The translations under genes and the position numbers were made by a program. This document shows, piece after piece, positions 8,166 through 17,100 of a stretch of DNA of 35,208 bases (position 1 is the first letter of the stretch; every line of letters starts with the position of its first letter). This stretch comes from Saprospiraceae bacterium (GTDB lineage Bacteria > Bacteroidota > Bacteroidia > Chitinophagales > Saprospiraceae), in assembly GCA_030729925.1 (NCBI GenBank), contig JANQWK010000050.1:1-35208 (forward strand), read 5' to 3'. The notes beneath the pieces were generated by a model that was not told the origin of the DNA, made no database searches, and saw only the letters and a program-made list of their open reading frames with translations.

Positions 8166-8176
8166 TATCAGAAAGC

Positions 8177-8213
8177 AAAAAGGCTCGCGGATTTCTCCAC
8201 GAGCCTTTTTTTT
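8177..8213. terminator. Bidirectional rho-independent terminator (TPR / DUF2911 genes)
   Basis: GGCTCGCGG at 8182-8190 pairs with CCACGAGCC at 8197-8205 (one C/A mismatch), with five A residues before and eight T residues after, so it can terminate both the plus-strand TPR gene and the minus-strand DUF2911 gene. Confidence 0.88.
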
Positions 8214-8228
8214 GGCAGTGCCAGAAAA

Positions 8229-8843
8229 TTACTTCGCGCTTACGCCAAAAGGAATTTTCCAGTTGGCCCACTGAAGTACAACTGCATCGCCTTCGACTAC
8301 AAAGTCAAGCGTTTCTGCATTTGTTTCAACAGCATTTGGCGTAACAGTAACGCGCAAAGCGTCATCTGCCTCGCTGTAATCGCCTGTTCCCCATCCTTCT
8401 GTTTTCTTGCTGAAAATTACGATCACGCTTTCAGCTGTAGGATAAGTATATAGACCATACTTTCCTGCAGCCAATTCCTGACCTTCTACCATAACGTCGG
8501 CAGCAAACTCGATGGTTGTAGTTTCGTTGGCACCTGTGCGCCAAACATCGTTGAACTGAACCAGGTCGCCCCAGATGGTTCTACCCTTAACAGATGGGCT
8601 ACCGTAGTTAACAGTAACCGCAGCGCCACCAACAGTCCCTTTCATTTCTTTGCGGGGGCTGGCAATGCTGTCTTTTACGATAGTGATTGCATAATTTTCA
8701 CCAGACATCACCGCGGCTGTTTCCTGAGCGGCTTCTTCTGTGGTTGTTTCCTCGGTTGTTGCTTCTTCAGCGGGCTGAGCAGGGCCACAAGACCAAAGCG
8801 TAAGCAATAAACTTAGGGTCAATAAAGACAGGATGTTTTTCAT
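8229..8843 (-). CDS. DUF2911 domain lipoprotein
   Basis: 204 aa from the Met of MKNILSLLTL, chosen because it gives a lipoprotein signal with lipobox LWSC (cysteine at 19); the frame is open 19 codons further upstream. A Thr/Glu/Ala-rich linker of about 30 residues (EEATTEETTTEEAAQETAA) follows the cysteine. The DUF2911 core is clear: VNYGSPSVKGRTIWGDLV, FNDVWRTGANETTTIEF and LAAGKYGLYTYPT. Function unknown; such proteins are common in Bacteroidota and expected to be membrane-anchored. It lies 79 bp downstream of the aminotransferase-like gene on the same strand. Confidence 0.92.
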   Translation of the reverse strand: MKNILSLLTLSLLLTLWSCGPAQPAEEATTEETTTEEAAQETAAVMSGENYAITIVKDSIASPRKEMKGTVGGAAVTVNYGSPSVKGRTIWGDLVQFNDVWRTGANETTTIEFAADVMVEGQELAAGKYGLYTYPTAESVIVIFSKKTEGWGTGDYSEADDALRVTVTPNAVETNAETLDFVVEGDAVVLQWANWKIPFGVSAK

Positions 8844-8922
8844 AATTGAAAATAATTTTGATTTTATGGATGTAATGGAACTAGTGTTAAAAAAGTTCAC
8901 AATAGTTAAAGTTATTTCAAAA

Positions 8923-10221
8923 TTATCTTCGACTTAGTGTATTTAAGGCCAAAACCAGGGTATCGAGGTCTTCGAGACGGGTGTAGAGGTGTGGTGTGAT
9001 CCGTACGCCTTTGACGGAGGGGTTGTTGATGGCCACGGTAAAAATATTGAATTCATGGTACAATTGATCGGCCAGTTCGTTGGGAGTCATCCCGGTTACG
9101 CCTACGTTGGCGATGGCACCGTGGCGGGTTGGGTCGAAGGGGGTATTCAGGATGATGCCTGGTGTATCTTTTACTTTTTCGGTCCAGTACGATTTGAGGT
9201 ATTTCAGGCGGGCTTCTTTGCGAGCAGCGCCGATAGTCTGGTGGAACCGGATGGCATTGGCGATGGTGAGGTTGGTAGAGACGGGGTGGGTGCCGATGTG
9301 TTCAAACTTGCGGATATCATCTGCCGGGTAGGTGGTATCGCCGAAAAGGGGCCATACTTTGGCGATTTTTTCCTTTCGGACGTACAAAATTCCGGCTCCG
9401 AGGGGGGTGCACAGCCATTTGTGCAGACTTGCGCCGTAGTAATCACAGTTGAGATCGGGGATCTTGAAGTCGAGTTGTGCAAAGGCGTGGGCGCCATCGC
9501 AGAGCACCTCTACGCCGTAGCGGTGAGCCATATCTGCAATTTTTCTAACGGGAAGTACCTGTCCGCTGATGTTGATGAGATGGGTTACCAGGATAATTTT
9601 GGTCTTATCTGTGATGGCCTTTTCGTAGCAACTTACGATGGCATCGTCGGATTCGGGGTGGAGGGGAAGTTCGACAAACTTATTGACCAGTCCTCTGCGT
9701 CTGCCTTGCTGTTCGAAGGCTTCGAGCATACTGCCATAGTCCTGATCGCACATAATGGCCTCGTCGCCGGGGGCAAAATCAATCCCTGCAATGATGGTAT
9801 CCAGCGATTCCGTGGTATTTCGGGTAATCACTATTTCTTCGGGTGTGCAACCTGCGAGAGTGGCCAGTTGTTTTTTGACGGCTGCTTTTTCCTCGAACTG
9901 TCGGCGGCGCATATAGAACGAGGGAATCTCGTTGATCATCGCGATGTTGTCTGTTTGTGCCTGCAACACTTCTACTGGCTGTGGACTGAAATATCCGTTT
10001 TCGAGGTTGATAAAATGAGGGGATTGTCGGTAGGCTTTCTGGATGAGGTACCAGAACTCTTCCGTACGCGCAAACTCCTCCGGAGAGTAATGTCCCGCGC
10101 GGAGGTTGACGGATTGGAGCTGGTCTAACAGGCTATCCGACCAGACGGGAAGTCCCATAACACCCGCACCGATAGTACTTGCGGTATAAAAAAAATTTCT
10201 TCTGCTGTTAGCTGGTTTCAT
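8923..10221 (-). CDS. Tat-exported class V aminotransferase-fold PLP enzyme (isopenicillin-N epimerase-like)
   Basis: 432 aa from MKPANSRRNFF, a twin-arginine (S-R-R-N-F-F) signal followed by a hydrophobic stretch; the frame is also open 17 codons upstream. The fold-type I PLP landmarks are present: ITRNTTESLD near 132-141, the cofactor aspartate in VLCDGAHAF (D242), and the Schiff-base lysine K268 in GASLHKWL. The family includes isopenicillin-N epimerase-like and cysteine desulfurase-like enzymes; the reaction here cannot be assigned. The Tat signal suggests export as a folded, cofactor-loaded protein, unusual for a PLP enzyme but seen in homologues. It is divergent from phosphofructokinase with a 92-bp gap. 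Confidence 0.88.
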   Translation of the reverse strand: MKPANSRRNFFYTASTIGAGVMGLPVWSDSLLDQLQSVNLRAGHYSPEEFARTEEFWYLIQKAYRQSPHFINLENGYFSPQPVEVLQAQTDNIAMINEIPSFYMRRRQFEEKAAVKKQLATLAGCTPEEIVITRNTTESLDTIIAGIDFAPGDEAIMCDQDYGSMLEAFEQQGRRRGLVNKFVELPLHPESDDAIVSCYEKAITDKTKIILVTHLINISGQVLPVRKIADMAHRYGVEVLCDGAHAFAQLDFKIPDLNCDYYGASLHKWLCTPLGAGILYVRKEKIAKVWPLFGDTTYPADDIRKFEHIGTHPVSTNLTIANAIRFHQTIGAARKEARLKYLKSYWTEKVKDTPGIILNTPFDPTRHGAIANVGVTGMTPNELADQLYHEFNIFTVAINNPSVKGVRITPHLYTRLEDLDTLVLALNTLSRR

Positions 10222-10262
10222 GTGTGGGAGTGGTTGAAGATGAAAAAAACGGTTGGTTGGGG

Positions 10263-10292
10263 TTTTGTGCATTAAGTTAAAGTTTTATTTTG
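10263..10292 (+). promoter_or_regulatory. Candidate promoter of 6-phosphofructokinase
   Basis: TTTTG at 10263-10267 and TATTTTG at 10286-10292 are 18 bp apart, close to the Bacteroidota -33/-7 arrangement (the -7 box is one base shorter than TAnnTTTG). Transcription would begin near 10297, which supports the start codon at 10314 rather than an in-frame ATG at 10290. Confidence 0.45.
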
Positions 10293-10313
10293 AGTTTCAT
10301 AAATCCAAGGTAC

Positions 10314-11408
10314 ATGAAAAAAATACTGGTTTCTACCGGTGGTGGCGACTGTCCGGGGCTGAATGCAGTCATTAGAGCGATCACAAGGTCGGCCCGGCGT
10401 TCGGGCAATTGGGAAGTGTGGGGAAGTATGGAAGCCCTCAACGGGGTCATGCAGGATCCGCCGGATTTGATGCAGCTGACAGAGGCGAACACGGCGGGAA
10501 TTCACATCAAAGGGGGTACGATGCTCAAGACCACGAACCTGGGCAACCCTTTGGAATATCCTGTACAGCAGCCCGATGGCAGCTGGAAAAAGATGGACAT
10601 CACACCCAGTGTGGCGGAGCGTATCCGGTCATTGGGATTTGATGTGTTGATCAATATTGGCGGCGATGGGAGTCAACGGATATCCCAGGCGCTCTGGGAA
10701 AATGGTCTGCCTGTGATTGGTGTACCGAAAACGATTGACAACGACCTCCATGCGACGGATCTTACTTTTGGTTTTACTACTGCCGTACAGATCGCGACGG
10801 ATAGTTTCGACAAACTCGTCACGACTGCCGAAAGCCATCACCGGGTAATGATTATGGAGGTGATGGGAAGAGATGCCGGTTGGATTGCTCTGCATACAGC
10901 GATTGCAGGGGGAGCGGAAATTTGTTTGATTCCCGAGATCCCCTTCGACTTGGACAAGATTATGGAGACTATCCGGGAGCGCTATGAGCACGGTAAGGGA
11001 TTTGTCAATATTGTGATTGCAGAGGGCGCTAAGCCCAAAGGTGGGAAAGTAGTCGGTGTCCGTTCGGGCAATCATGCAGAAGAACACATCAAATTGGGCG
11101 GCGTAGCAAACTACCTTCGGGTATTACTCGAGGAGGCCGGCTGTCCGGCTCAGGTGAGGGCTACTATTCTCGGCCACGTACAGCGCGGGGGTACCCCGGT
11201 GGCTTTTGATCGGATCTTGGCAACGGCTATGGGGGCCAAAGCCTTCGAACTCGCTGATGCTGAATCTTGGGGACGCATGGTTGCTTTCAAAAATAACACC
11301 GTGACCAGCGTGGCATTTCATGAAGTAGCCAAAGAACCCAAACTCCTAAGCCCTGATCATTATTTGCTGCTTGTCGCAAAAAGCATAGGGATTTCCTTTG
11401 GCGATTGA
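10314..11408 (+). CDS. pfkA: 6-phosphofructokinase
   Basis: 364 aa from MKKILVSTGGGDCPG; the ATG at 10290 is rejected because it precedes the family N-terminus and the likely transcription start. It phosphorylates fructose 6-phosphate to fructose 1,6-bisphosphate in the cytoplasm. Visible motifs: GGGDCPGLNAVIRA (9-22), GGDGS (116-120), PKTIDND (138-144, catalytic D142), MGRDAGW (184-190) and LGHVQRGG (287-294). The residue matching E. coli G104 is Gly (G119), which favours ATP, while the residue matching G124 is Lys (K139), usual in PPi-dependent and mixed group III enzymes. The combination fits group III (mixed-substrate clade) PFKs, some of which are ATP-dependent, so the phosphoryl donor should be treated as probable ATP. 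Confidence 0.93.
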   Translation: MKKILVSTGGGDCPGLNAVIRAITRSARRSGNWEVWGSMEALNGVMQDPPDLMQLTEANTAGIHIKGGTMLKTTNLGNPLEYPVQQPDGSWKKMDITPSVAERIRSLGFDVLINIGGDGSQRISQALWENGLPVIGVPKTIDNDLHATDLTFGFTTAVQIATDSFDKLVTTAESHHRVMIMEVMGRDAGWIALHTAIAGGAEICLIPEIPFDLDKIMETIRERYEHGKGFVNIVIAEGAKPKGGKVVGVRSGNHAEEHIKLGGVANYLRVLLEEAGCPAQVRATILGHVQRGGTPVAFDRILATAMGAKAFELADAESWGRMVAFKNNTVTSVAFHEVAKEPKLLSPDHYLLLVAKSIGISFGD

Positions 11409-11459
11409 TTGTGCTGGTTTTGAGGATGTTTTTTGATTCAAAAAATTGAATATCAAGTA

Positions 11460-11542
11460 GTTAAAGCACAGGTGCAAGGCACCTTAAGGTGACTTGCACC
11501 TAGATTACCCTTATTAATCCCCCGACTGCTTCAAAAGTCACC
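11460..11542 (+). repeat. Palindromic repeat element, copy 3
   Basis: Order: TTAAAGCAC, 32-bp core at 11470-11501, tail ATTACCCTTATTAAT, then CCCCCGACTGCTTCAAAAGT ending at TCACC (11542). It lies between the convergent ends of pfkA and the tolC-like gene, 45 bp from the tolC-like stop codon, in the same orientation relative to the minus-strand gene as copies 2 and 4. Confidence 0.9.
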
Positions 11543-11587
11543 ATACACAAGGACTTTTTTTGTGGCAGGCGGGGGAGAAAGGGGTTT

Positions 11588-12898
11588 TTAGTACAGCGGA
11601 ATCCCTGCGGTTGCTTTGAGCTGTATTTCGGCCAGTTTTTTGCGGAAATAAATATCACTGAGGCGATCCTTCACGCGTATTTCTGCCAAAATGGCTTCCC
11701 GTACCTCGAAATTGGTAGCTTTGCCGGCCTGGTAAAGCTGTCGGGCCAGTGCTGTACTGCGTTCGGCGGTTTCCACGTTGCGGATTTCGAGGGACTGAAG
11801 TTCCACCAATGCCTGATATTGTTGGTAGAGTTGCAGGATATCTGCCTGCATGTTCAGCTCGGTTTGTGCTTTGGTGAAATCAATATTTTCCTTCACGATG
11901 GCAACATTGGCGATATCCTTTTTGATATTTCTGCCGGGGAATATGTTATAGGTAGCAGAGATGCCGATGGTTGGACCAAAGGAACGGTTGGACAGCAGAA
12001 ACCCTACTTCTGCTTTGGAGTAGTTGTAGTTAAATCCTGCATTGAAACTGACCGTTGGAAAAAGGGCGGATCGTGCTTCTTTGATTTGAGCGAGGGCGAT
12101 CTGTTCATCGTATTGCAGCAAGCGCAGGTCGTAATTTTGCAGGGCAGCCAGCTCCATCAGTTCATCCTTTGCAGGAAGCACCTCTTCCGGTAGTTGCAGG
12201 GGTACGTCAAAGCTAAGATCCGGGTTGACTCCGATCAACCGGTTGAGGCCTGTTTTGGCTTGAGCCAGTTGGTTGTTGAGGTTCAGCAGCGCAGAACTAT
12301 CTGCATTCAGCAAGTTGGTTGTTTGCAGCAGTTCCAGTTCGGTGGTAGCCCCGAGTTTTAGCTTTTCCGCAGCGAGCGTTTTGAGTGACTGGTTAAGCTC
12401 GATAGACTGTTCGATGATCTCCGTCTGTTGTTTGATCCGGATCAGTTGCATGTAGGCCGTCTGAATCTGGCTCACCAGATCCTGCATAGACCGTTGGGTG
12501 AAGAGGTAGCTGCGCTGTTCTTGTAGCTCCAGCCGGTCTTTGGCGGCAAACATCCGGAAGCCATCAAAGGCCGTCCAGGTAAGTTCGGCGCCTAATCTGA
12601 CGTTAGTATTGCCTGCGCCGGTACCCGAACGCTCATCGCCGGAAAAAAACTTCTGGATGGTGTTGTTGCTGGTGTAGGAAACTGTGGAAGTCGTTCGGAA
12701 TATGGGAAGCATACCTGCGTTTCCCTGGGTATTGTTGTTGCTTGCAACGCGCTCATTGTTGCGGGCAATCCGGATGGAGAAGTTGTTTTCCAGGCCCAGC
12801 CTGATAGCTTCATCCAAACTTAGCACTTCTTGTGCAGAGATGCTTCCCCCGCAGAGCATAAATAAATATAACAATAAATATGGCTTAGTTAATTTCAT
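11588..12898 (-). CDS. TolC-family outer-membrane efflux channel
   Basis: 436 aa with a signal peptide ending near GGSISAQ (residue 22). The mature N-terminus (EVLSLDEAIRLGLENNFSIRIARN) is typical for TolC/OEP proteins, and two similar helical halves follow (e.g. VSQIQTAYMQLIRIKQQTEII and QTELNMQADILQLYQQYQALVE). It forms the outer-membrane exit duct of the RND pump. Its ATG overlaps the stop codon of the permease gene by 4 bp (ATGA), so translation is coupled and it is the last gene of the operon. Confidence 0.93.
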   Translation of the reverse strand: MKLTKPYLLLYLFMLCGGSISAQEVLSLDEAIRLGLENNFSIRIARNNERVASNNNTQGNAGMLPIFRTTSTVSYTSNNTIQKFFSGDERSGTGAGNTNVRLGAELTWTAFDGFRMFAAKDRLELQEQRSYLFTQRSMQDLVSQIQTAYMQLIRIKQQTEIIEQSIELNQSLKTLAAEKLKLGATTELELLQTTNLLNADSSALLNLNNQLAQAKTGLNRLIGVNPDLSFDVPLQLPEEVLPAKDELMELAALQNYDLRLLQYDEQIALAQIKEARSALFPTVSFNAGFNYNYSKAEVGFLLSNRSFGPTIGISATYNIFPGRNIKKDIANVAIVKENIDFTKAQTELNMQADILQLYQQYQALVELQSLEIRNVETAERSTALARQLYQAGKATNFEVREAILAEIRVKDRLSDIYFRKKLAEIQLKATAGIPLY

Positions 12899-15800
12899 CT
12901 TCTTTTAAAATAGCTGTAGATCGATGGAATAATATACAGAGTCAGGAACAGGGAAAGGACCAGCCCGCCAATAATGGCGACCCCCATAGGGATTCGGCTG
13001 GTAGATGCAGCGCCGAGGGCAAGGGCGATGGGCAATACTCCGAGTATAGTAGCGGAGCTTGTCATGAGGATAGGGCGAAGCCTAAGCGTAGAAGCCTCGA
13101 TGACCGCATCAATAACCGATAAACCTGTCGCTTTGCGCTGATTGGCAAACTCCACGATGAGAATACCGTTTTTGGTGACAATACCAATGAGCACGATAAT
13201 ACCGATCTGACTGAAAATATTCATGGTATGTCCGCCCAGCCACAAGGACAGCAAGGCTCCGGATAGGGCGAGTGGGACGGTAAACATAATGATCAGCGGA
13301 TCAACAAAACTTTCAAATTGTGCAGAAAGTGCGAGATAGATCAGTACCAGTGCCAGGATAAAGGCGAAGTACAAGCCACCCGAACTTTCCTCGAAATCTT
13401 TAGAGGCACCTGCAAGGGAAGCCACAAAGGAATCATCCAGCACCTTTGCCTTTACTTCATCCATAGCTGCAATTCCATCACCGAGGGTGTAGCCTTCATT
13501 GAGGCCTGCGGATACGGTTGCAGAAATGTAGCGGTTGTAGCGGTAAAGGGAGGGGGGATTGGACTGCTCTTCCAGTCTGACCAGATTGCTCATCTGGATC
13601 AGCTCACCTTGGCGGTTGCGCACATAAATATCGCGCAAATCACCGGGGTCGTTTCTGAATTCCCTACTAGCTTCTCCGACCACTTCGTATTGCTTGCCGT
13701 TTCGGATAAAATACCCAAAACGCTGTCCGCTGTAAAACAACTGCAGGGTTTCGGCAATGTCCCTAACGGTAACGCCCAGACTTCTGGCGCGATCCCGGTC
13801 AATGATAATATGTAGTTCCGGCTTATTGAAGCGGAGGTTGAGGTCCACCACATTGAATGCCGGATGTTTTTGAGCCTCTTCCACAAACCTCGGGGCAAAT
13901 GTTTTTAGTTTGTCGAAATTGGGAGCCTGAATAACATACTGTACAGGTAGTCCCCGCATGCCGCCACCGCCGACCTCAATCGTCTGCGCCTGGGAAATAA
14001 AAGCCCTGGCGTAGTTAAGCTGACTGATTTTTGGATAAATACTTTTTACGATTTCATCCTGGCTTCGCGTTCGTTCGTTGGGTTCGCTCAAGGAGAGGAA
14101 TACTCGGCCTGTGTTCGAACTACCCCCGCTGAATCCGGGAGCGGTAAGGGCGATATAGGCCTTTTTTTCAGGTATGGTATCTACGATGTTCAATACTTGT
14201 AGCATATACTCGTCCATCACTTCAAAACTGGTGCCCTCCGGAGCCGTCGCCATAATCCGGAAACCACTCTTATCTTCCATCGGGGCAAGCTCTGTGGGAA
14301 GCTCCTGGAACAGGAAAAAAATCAGATACCCTGCACCCAGTGACACCGGCCATGCTAACCATCGTACCCGCATAAAGGCCCTTAGCGAGCTGCTATAGGC
14401 ATTGGTAAGCCCCACAAAAAACTTTTCCGAAAAATTATAGAGTGCAGAGTGCTTACTCTTTCTCAAAAACCGGGAGCTGAGCATGGGCGTGAGCGAGAGG
14501 GAAACGATCGTGGATATCACAATCGCGCCGGATACCACGACCCCAAATTCTCTGAACAGACGTCCGGTCAAGCCTTGCAAGAAGATAATGGGCAGGAACA
14601 CTGCCACCAGCGTAACACTGGTTGCGATAATAGCAAAATAAATTTCCCGCGATCCCTCATGTCCTGCTTCAATAGGATCTTGCCCATCTTCGATACGCCG
14701 GTAAATATTTTCCAGCATCACAATTGCATCATCCACAACCAGTCCTGTTGCCAGTACAATCCCCAGCAGGGTCAGGATGTTGATAGAAAACCCGAACACA
14801 TACATCACAAAGAAAGTACCAATCAAGGAGATCGGGATGGTAATCACCGGAATGAGGGTCGTCCGCCAGTTGCGCAGGAAGAGGAAAATAATCAGCACCA
14901 CCAGCCCGAAGGCGATCAGAATCGTATCCTGAACTTCTTTAATAGCCCGTCTGATGGGAATCGTATCATCAAAAGCATACCCCAGGATGATATCTGCGGG
15001 AAGGTCTTTTTTGATTTGATCAATGCGTTGATACACCTCATCTGCAATATCAATATAGTTGGCGCCCGGCAGCGGTGTAATGGCGATACCAACCATGCGG
15101 TAGATCCCGCTGCCCCGCATGGCTGAGGTAAGGTTGCGCGGAGCCATCGTGACGGTAGCCACATCTTTAAGCTGTACGATAACGCCATCTGTTTCTCGGA
15201 TCACCATATCCTGAAACTCTTCGGGCGTATTGAGTCGGCCGAAAGTCCGGATCGTCAACTCGGTTCGGTTGCCCTCTATTTTCCCGGAGGGAAGCTCAAG
15301 ATTTTGCACCTGGATAGCGGATCTGACATCCAGGGGCGTCAGACCGTAGGAAGATAAGCGAGCAGGATCCATTTCAATCCGAATGGAATACTGTTTTTCG
15401 CCCCAGATGGACACGCCGGACACCCCTGGGATGGTTTGGATGCGCTCCTTGACCTGGTTGTTGGCCAGTTCGCTCAGACTCAGCAAATCCCGGTTGGGGC
15501 TTTGCATGGTAATGGACATGAAGAAAGAAGTCGAATTGGACTTGGAAACCGTTGGGGCTTCCGCGTCGGGAGGGAGCCGGCGCTGTGCCTGGGAAACCTT
15601 ATCCCGCACGTCGTTGGCTGCCGCCTCGAGGTCTGTACCAATCTCAAATTCGACCGTGATGCTGCTCCTGCCATCGGAACTCGTAGAAGACATGGATCGA
15701 ATACCCGCAATACCATTAATGCTCTCTTCCAGAGGCTCGGTAATCTGGGACTCAATAACCTCTGCATTGGCGCCCACATAGGACGTCGAAACACTGATGA

Positions 15801-15930
15801 CCGGGGGATCCACCACGGGAAACTCCCGGATGCCCAGGTAGGTAAAGCCTATACCGCCAAACAGCAGCATAACAATGGAAATCACCGTCGCCAATACCGG
15901 GCGCTCGATGCTTATACTGGATAAACTCAT
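12895..15930 (-). CDS. RND-family efflux pump permease (AcrB/MexB-like, HAE1 type)
   Basis: 1011 aa. Typical features: N-terminal transmembrane helix (VLATVISIVMLLFGGIGFTYLGI), two large periplasmic loops, and the proton-relay motif GLVVDDAIVMLENIYRRIEDG in TM4 around residue 400 with the paired aspartates. TM segments repeat in the second half (LALVLIYLALSAQFESFVDP, IGIVTKNGILIVEFANQ, RPILMTSSATILGVLPI). It drives proton-coupled export of drugs or other amphiphiles from the inner membrane/periplasm to the TolC duct. Second gene of the operon, 12 bp after the adaptor gene. Confidence 0.95.
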   Translation of the reverse strand: MSLSSISIERPVLATVISIVMLLFGGIGFTYLGIREFPVVDPPVISVSTSYVGANAEVIESQITEPLEESINGIAGIRSMSSTSSDGRSSITVEFEIGTDLEAAANDVRDKVSQAQRRLPPDAEAPTVSKSNSTSFFMSITMQSPNRDLLSLSELANNQVKERIQTIPGVSGVSIWGEKQYSIRIEMDPARLSSYGLTPLDVRSAIQVQNLELPSGKIEGNRTELTIRTFGRLNTPEEFQDMVIRETDGVIVQLKDVATVTMAPRNLTSAMRGSGIYRMVGIAITPLPGANYIDIADEVYQRIDQIKKDLPADIILGYAFDDTIPIRRAIKEVQDTILIAFGLVVLIIFLFLRNWRTTLIPVITIPISLIGTFFVMYVFGFSINILTLLGIVLATGLVVDDAIVMLENIYRRIEDGQDPIEAGHEGSREIYFAIIATSVTLVAVFLPIIFLQGLTGRLFREFGVVVSGAIVISTIVSLSLTPMLSSRFLRKSKHSALYNFSEKFFVGLTNAYSSSLRAFMRVRWLAWPVSLGAGYLIFFLFQELPTELAPMEDKSGFRIMATAPEGTSFEVMDEYMLQVLNIVDTIPEKKAYIALTAPGFSGGSSNTGRVFLSLSEPNERTRSQDEIVKSIYPKISQLNYARAFISQAQTIEVGGGGMRGLPVQYVIQAPNFDKLKTFAPRFVEEAQKHPAFNVVDLNLRFNKPELHIIIDRDRARSLGVTVRDIAETLQLFYSGQRFGYFIRNGKQYEVVGEASREFRNDPGDLRDIYVRNRQGELIQMSNLVRLEEQSNPPSLYRYNRYISATVSAGLNEGYTLGDGIAAMDEVKAKVLDDSFVASLAGASKDFEESSGGLYFAFILALVLIYLALSAQFESFVDPLIIMFTVPLALSGALLSLWLGGHTMNIFSQIGIIVLIGIVTKNGILIVEFANQRKATGLSVIDAVIEASTLRLRPILMTSSATILGVLPIALALGAASTSRIPMGVAIIGGLVLSLFLTLYIIPSIYSYFKRR

Positions 15931-15942
15931 AGGTTTTTCGAT

Positions 15943-17016
15943 TTAGGGTTTGATCAGTTTGTTGACCTGTACCGGTGTACCATTGGTGAGCGACAACAAG
16001 CCACTGACAATAATGCTGTCGCCTACCTGCAGTCCATCTGTAATCTCAACTCGAGCATCCAGGCGCGTACCTGTTGTAACAGCCGTACCAATAGCTTTTC
16101 CGTCCCGGAAAACATACACCTGCTTGCCATCAATAACCGGGATAACGGCATCGGTAGGAACAATAATAGCAGACTCGTTTACACCGGTAACCAGCTCCAC
16201 TTTCGCAAACTGACCAGGCTTCAGCTGATTGTTACCATTGGTCGCTGTGGCACGCACCGTAAAGGTACGGGTGCTCGGAGCAATGTCTGAACTTAGCGCA
16301 TATACCCGCGCTTTGTATTGCTGCTCAGAGCCGGAAACAAAAAAGGTAAGCTCCTGGCCGTTCTTCACCAGGGAAAGATATTTTTCGGGTACTTCAAATT
16401 CAAGTTTGATCGGGTTGATTTGCTGCAAATCCACCAACACATTCTGTGGGGTCACGTAGGCGCCTTCGCTGATGTCGCGCAGACCCACATACCCGTCAAA
16501 GGGAGCAAGCACCTTAGAGCGATCCAGTTGAACATCCACAATTCGCTGATCCGCTTTGAGTTCCTCTACCCGATTGCTCAACCTGTCCACTTCTTCCTGC
16601 GTAGCTGCCTGTATGGCCAGCAACCCGCGCGCCCGCTCGAGTTCTATTTCCGCCAACTTGAGCTGAACGGCAAGTTTGTCTTTTTGCGCCAGCAAATCCG
16701 CATCATCTATTTTTGCCAACAACCTGCCTTTTTCAACATAAGTCGCTTCGCGAAAACCAAGGCTCACCAATTTCCCGGAACGCTCCGGGCGAATTTCTAC
16801 TGCTTCGTTCGGAATGATATTACCTGTGGCGGTAATAACCTGCTCCAGTAAGTCGCCTTCCACTACGAATACATCTACCGGGACTGTCCGAGCTGACTTG
16901 TTGCCTGCCTGAGCCTGGCCACCCGTTTCTTTTGGTTCTTTTTGGCAGGAAAGACCCGCGAATGCCAGTGCCGCTAACAGCACCAATGCCCGGGGAGAAG
17001 AGATTTGTTTTTTCAT
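15943..17016 (-). CDS. RND efflux periplasmic adaptor (membrane fusion) lipoprotein
   Basis: 357 aa from MKKQISSPRAL, which gives a lipoprotein signal with lipobox GLSC (cysteine at 23); the frame runs 58 codons further upstream across the promoter region but this is not credible. Family order is visible: lipoyl half (ITATGNIIPNEAVEIRPERSG), coiled-coil hairpin (KDKLAVQLKLAEIELERARG to RVEELKADQRIVDVQLDRSK), second lipoyl half (VLAPFDGYVGLRDISEGAYV), beta-barrel and membrane-proximal domain. It links permease and TolC channel. First gene of the operon, divergent from the MarR gene. Confidence 0.93.
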   Translation of the reverse strand: MKKQISSPRALVLLAALAFAGLSCQKEPKETGGQAQAGNKSARTVPVDVFVVEGDLLEQVITATGNIIPNEAVEIRPERSGKLVSLGFREATYVEKGRLLAKIDDADLLAQKDKLAVQLKLAEIELERARGLLAIQAATQEEVDRLSNRVEELKADQRIVDVQLDRSKVLAPFDGYVGLRDISEGAYVTPQNVLVDLQQINPIKLEFEVPEKYLSLVKNGQELTFFVSGSEQQYKARVYALSSDIAPSTRTFTVRATATNGNNQLKPGQFAKVELVTGVNESAIIVPTDAVIPVIDGKQVYVFRDGKAIGTAVTTGTRLDARVEITDGLQVGDSIIVSGLLSLTNGTPVQVNKLIKP

Positions 17017-17064
17017 AAATAAACTTCTGGGGTAATCATAAAAAGTATTGGGCAAAAATAGACA

Positions 17065-17072
17065 CAAATATA
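17065..17072 (-). promoter_or_regulatory. Candidate -7 element of the efflux operon
   Basis: On the minus strand TATATTTG fits TAnnTTTG exactly, 48 bp upstream of the adaptor ATG at 17016. A second match, TATTTTTG, is at 17053-17060. No good -33 partner is seen for either, so the choice is open. Confidence 0.35.
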
Positions 17073-17084
17073 GGTATTCGAACC

Positions 17085-17100
17085 CTTCTGAAATCTGAAG
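17085..17100. promoter_or_regulatory. Candidate MarR operator (imperfect palindrome) in divergent region
   Basis: CTTCTGAAATCTGAAG is an imperfect palindrome (12 of 16 positions symmetric; pattern CTTCnGAnnTCnGAAG). It lies between the divergent adaptor and marR genes, just upstream of the candidate -7 box at 17065-17072. Length and position suit a MarR dimer site; binding is inferred. Confidence 0.4.

Noticed and set aside
8989-10128. Long plus-strand frame (379 codons) opposite the aminotransferase-like gene
   Set aside because: The minus-strand frame has PLP motifs and a Tat signal; the antisense translation is a compositional shadow.
11455-11545. CRISPR-like reading of the palindromic repeats
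   Set aside because: The copies are thousands of bases apart with genes between them; no spacer array or cas gene is present.
14449-15126. Plus-strand frame (225 codons) inside the RND permease gene
   Set aside because: The translation is rich in His, Asn and Gln without domain signs and lies antisense to a clear permease.
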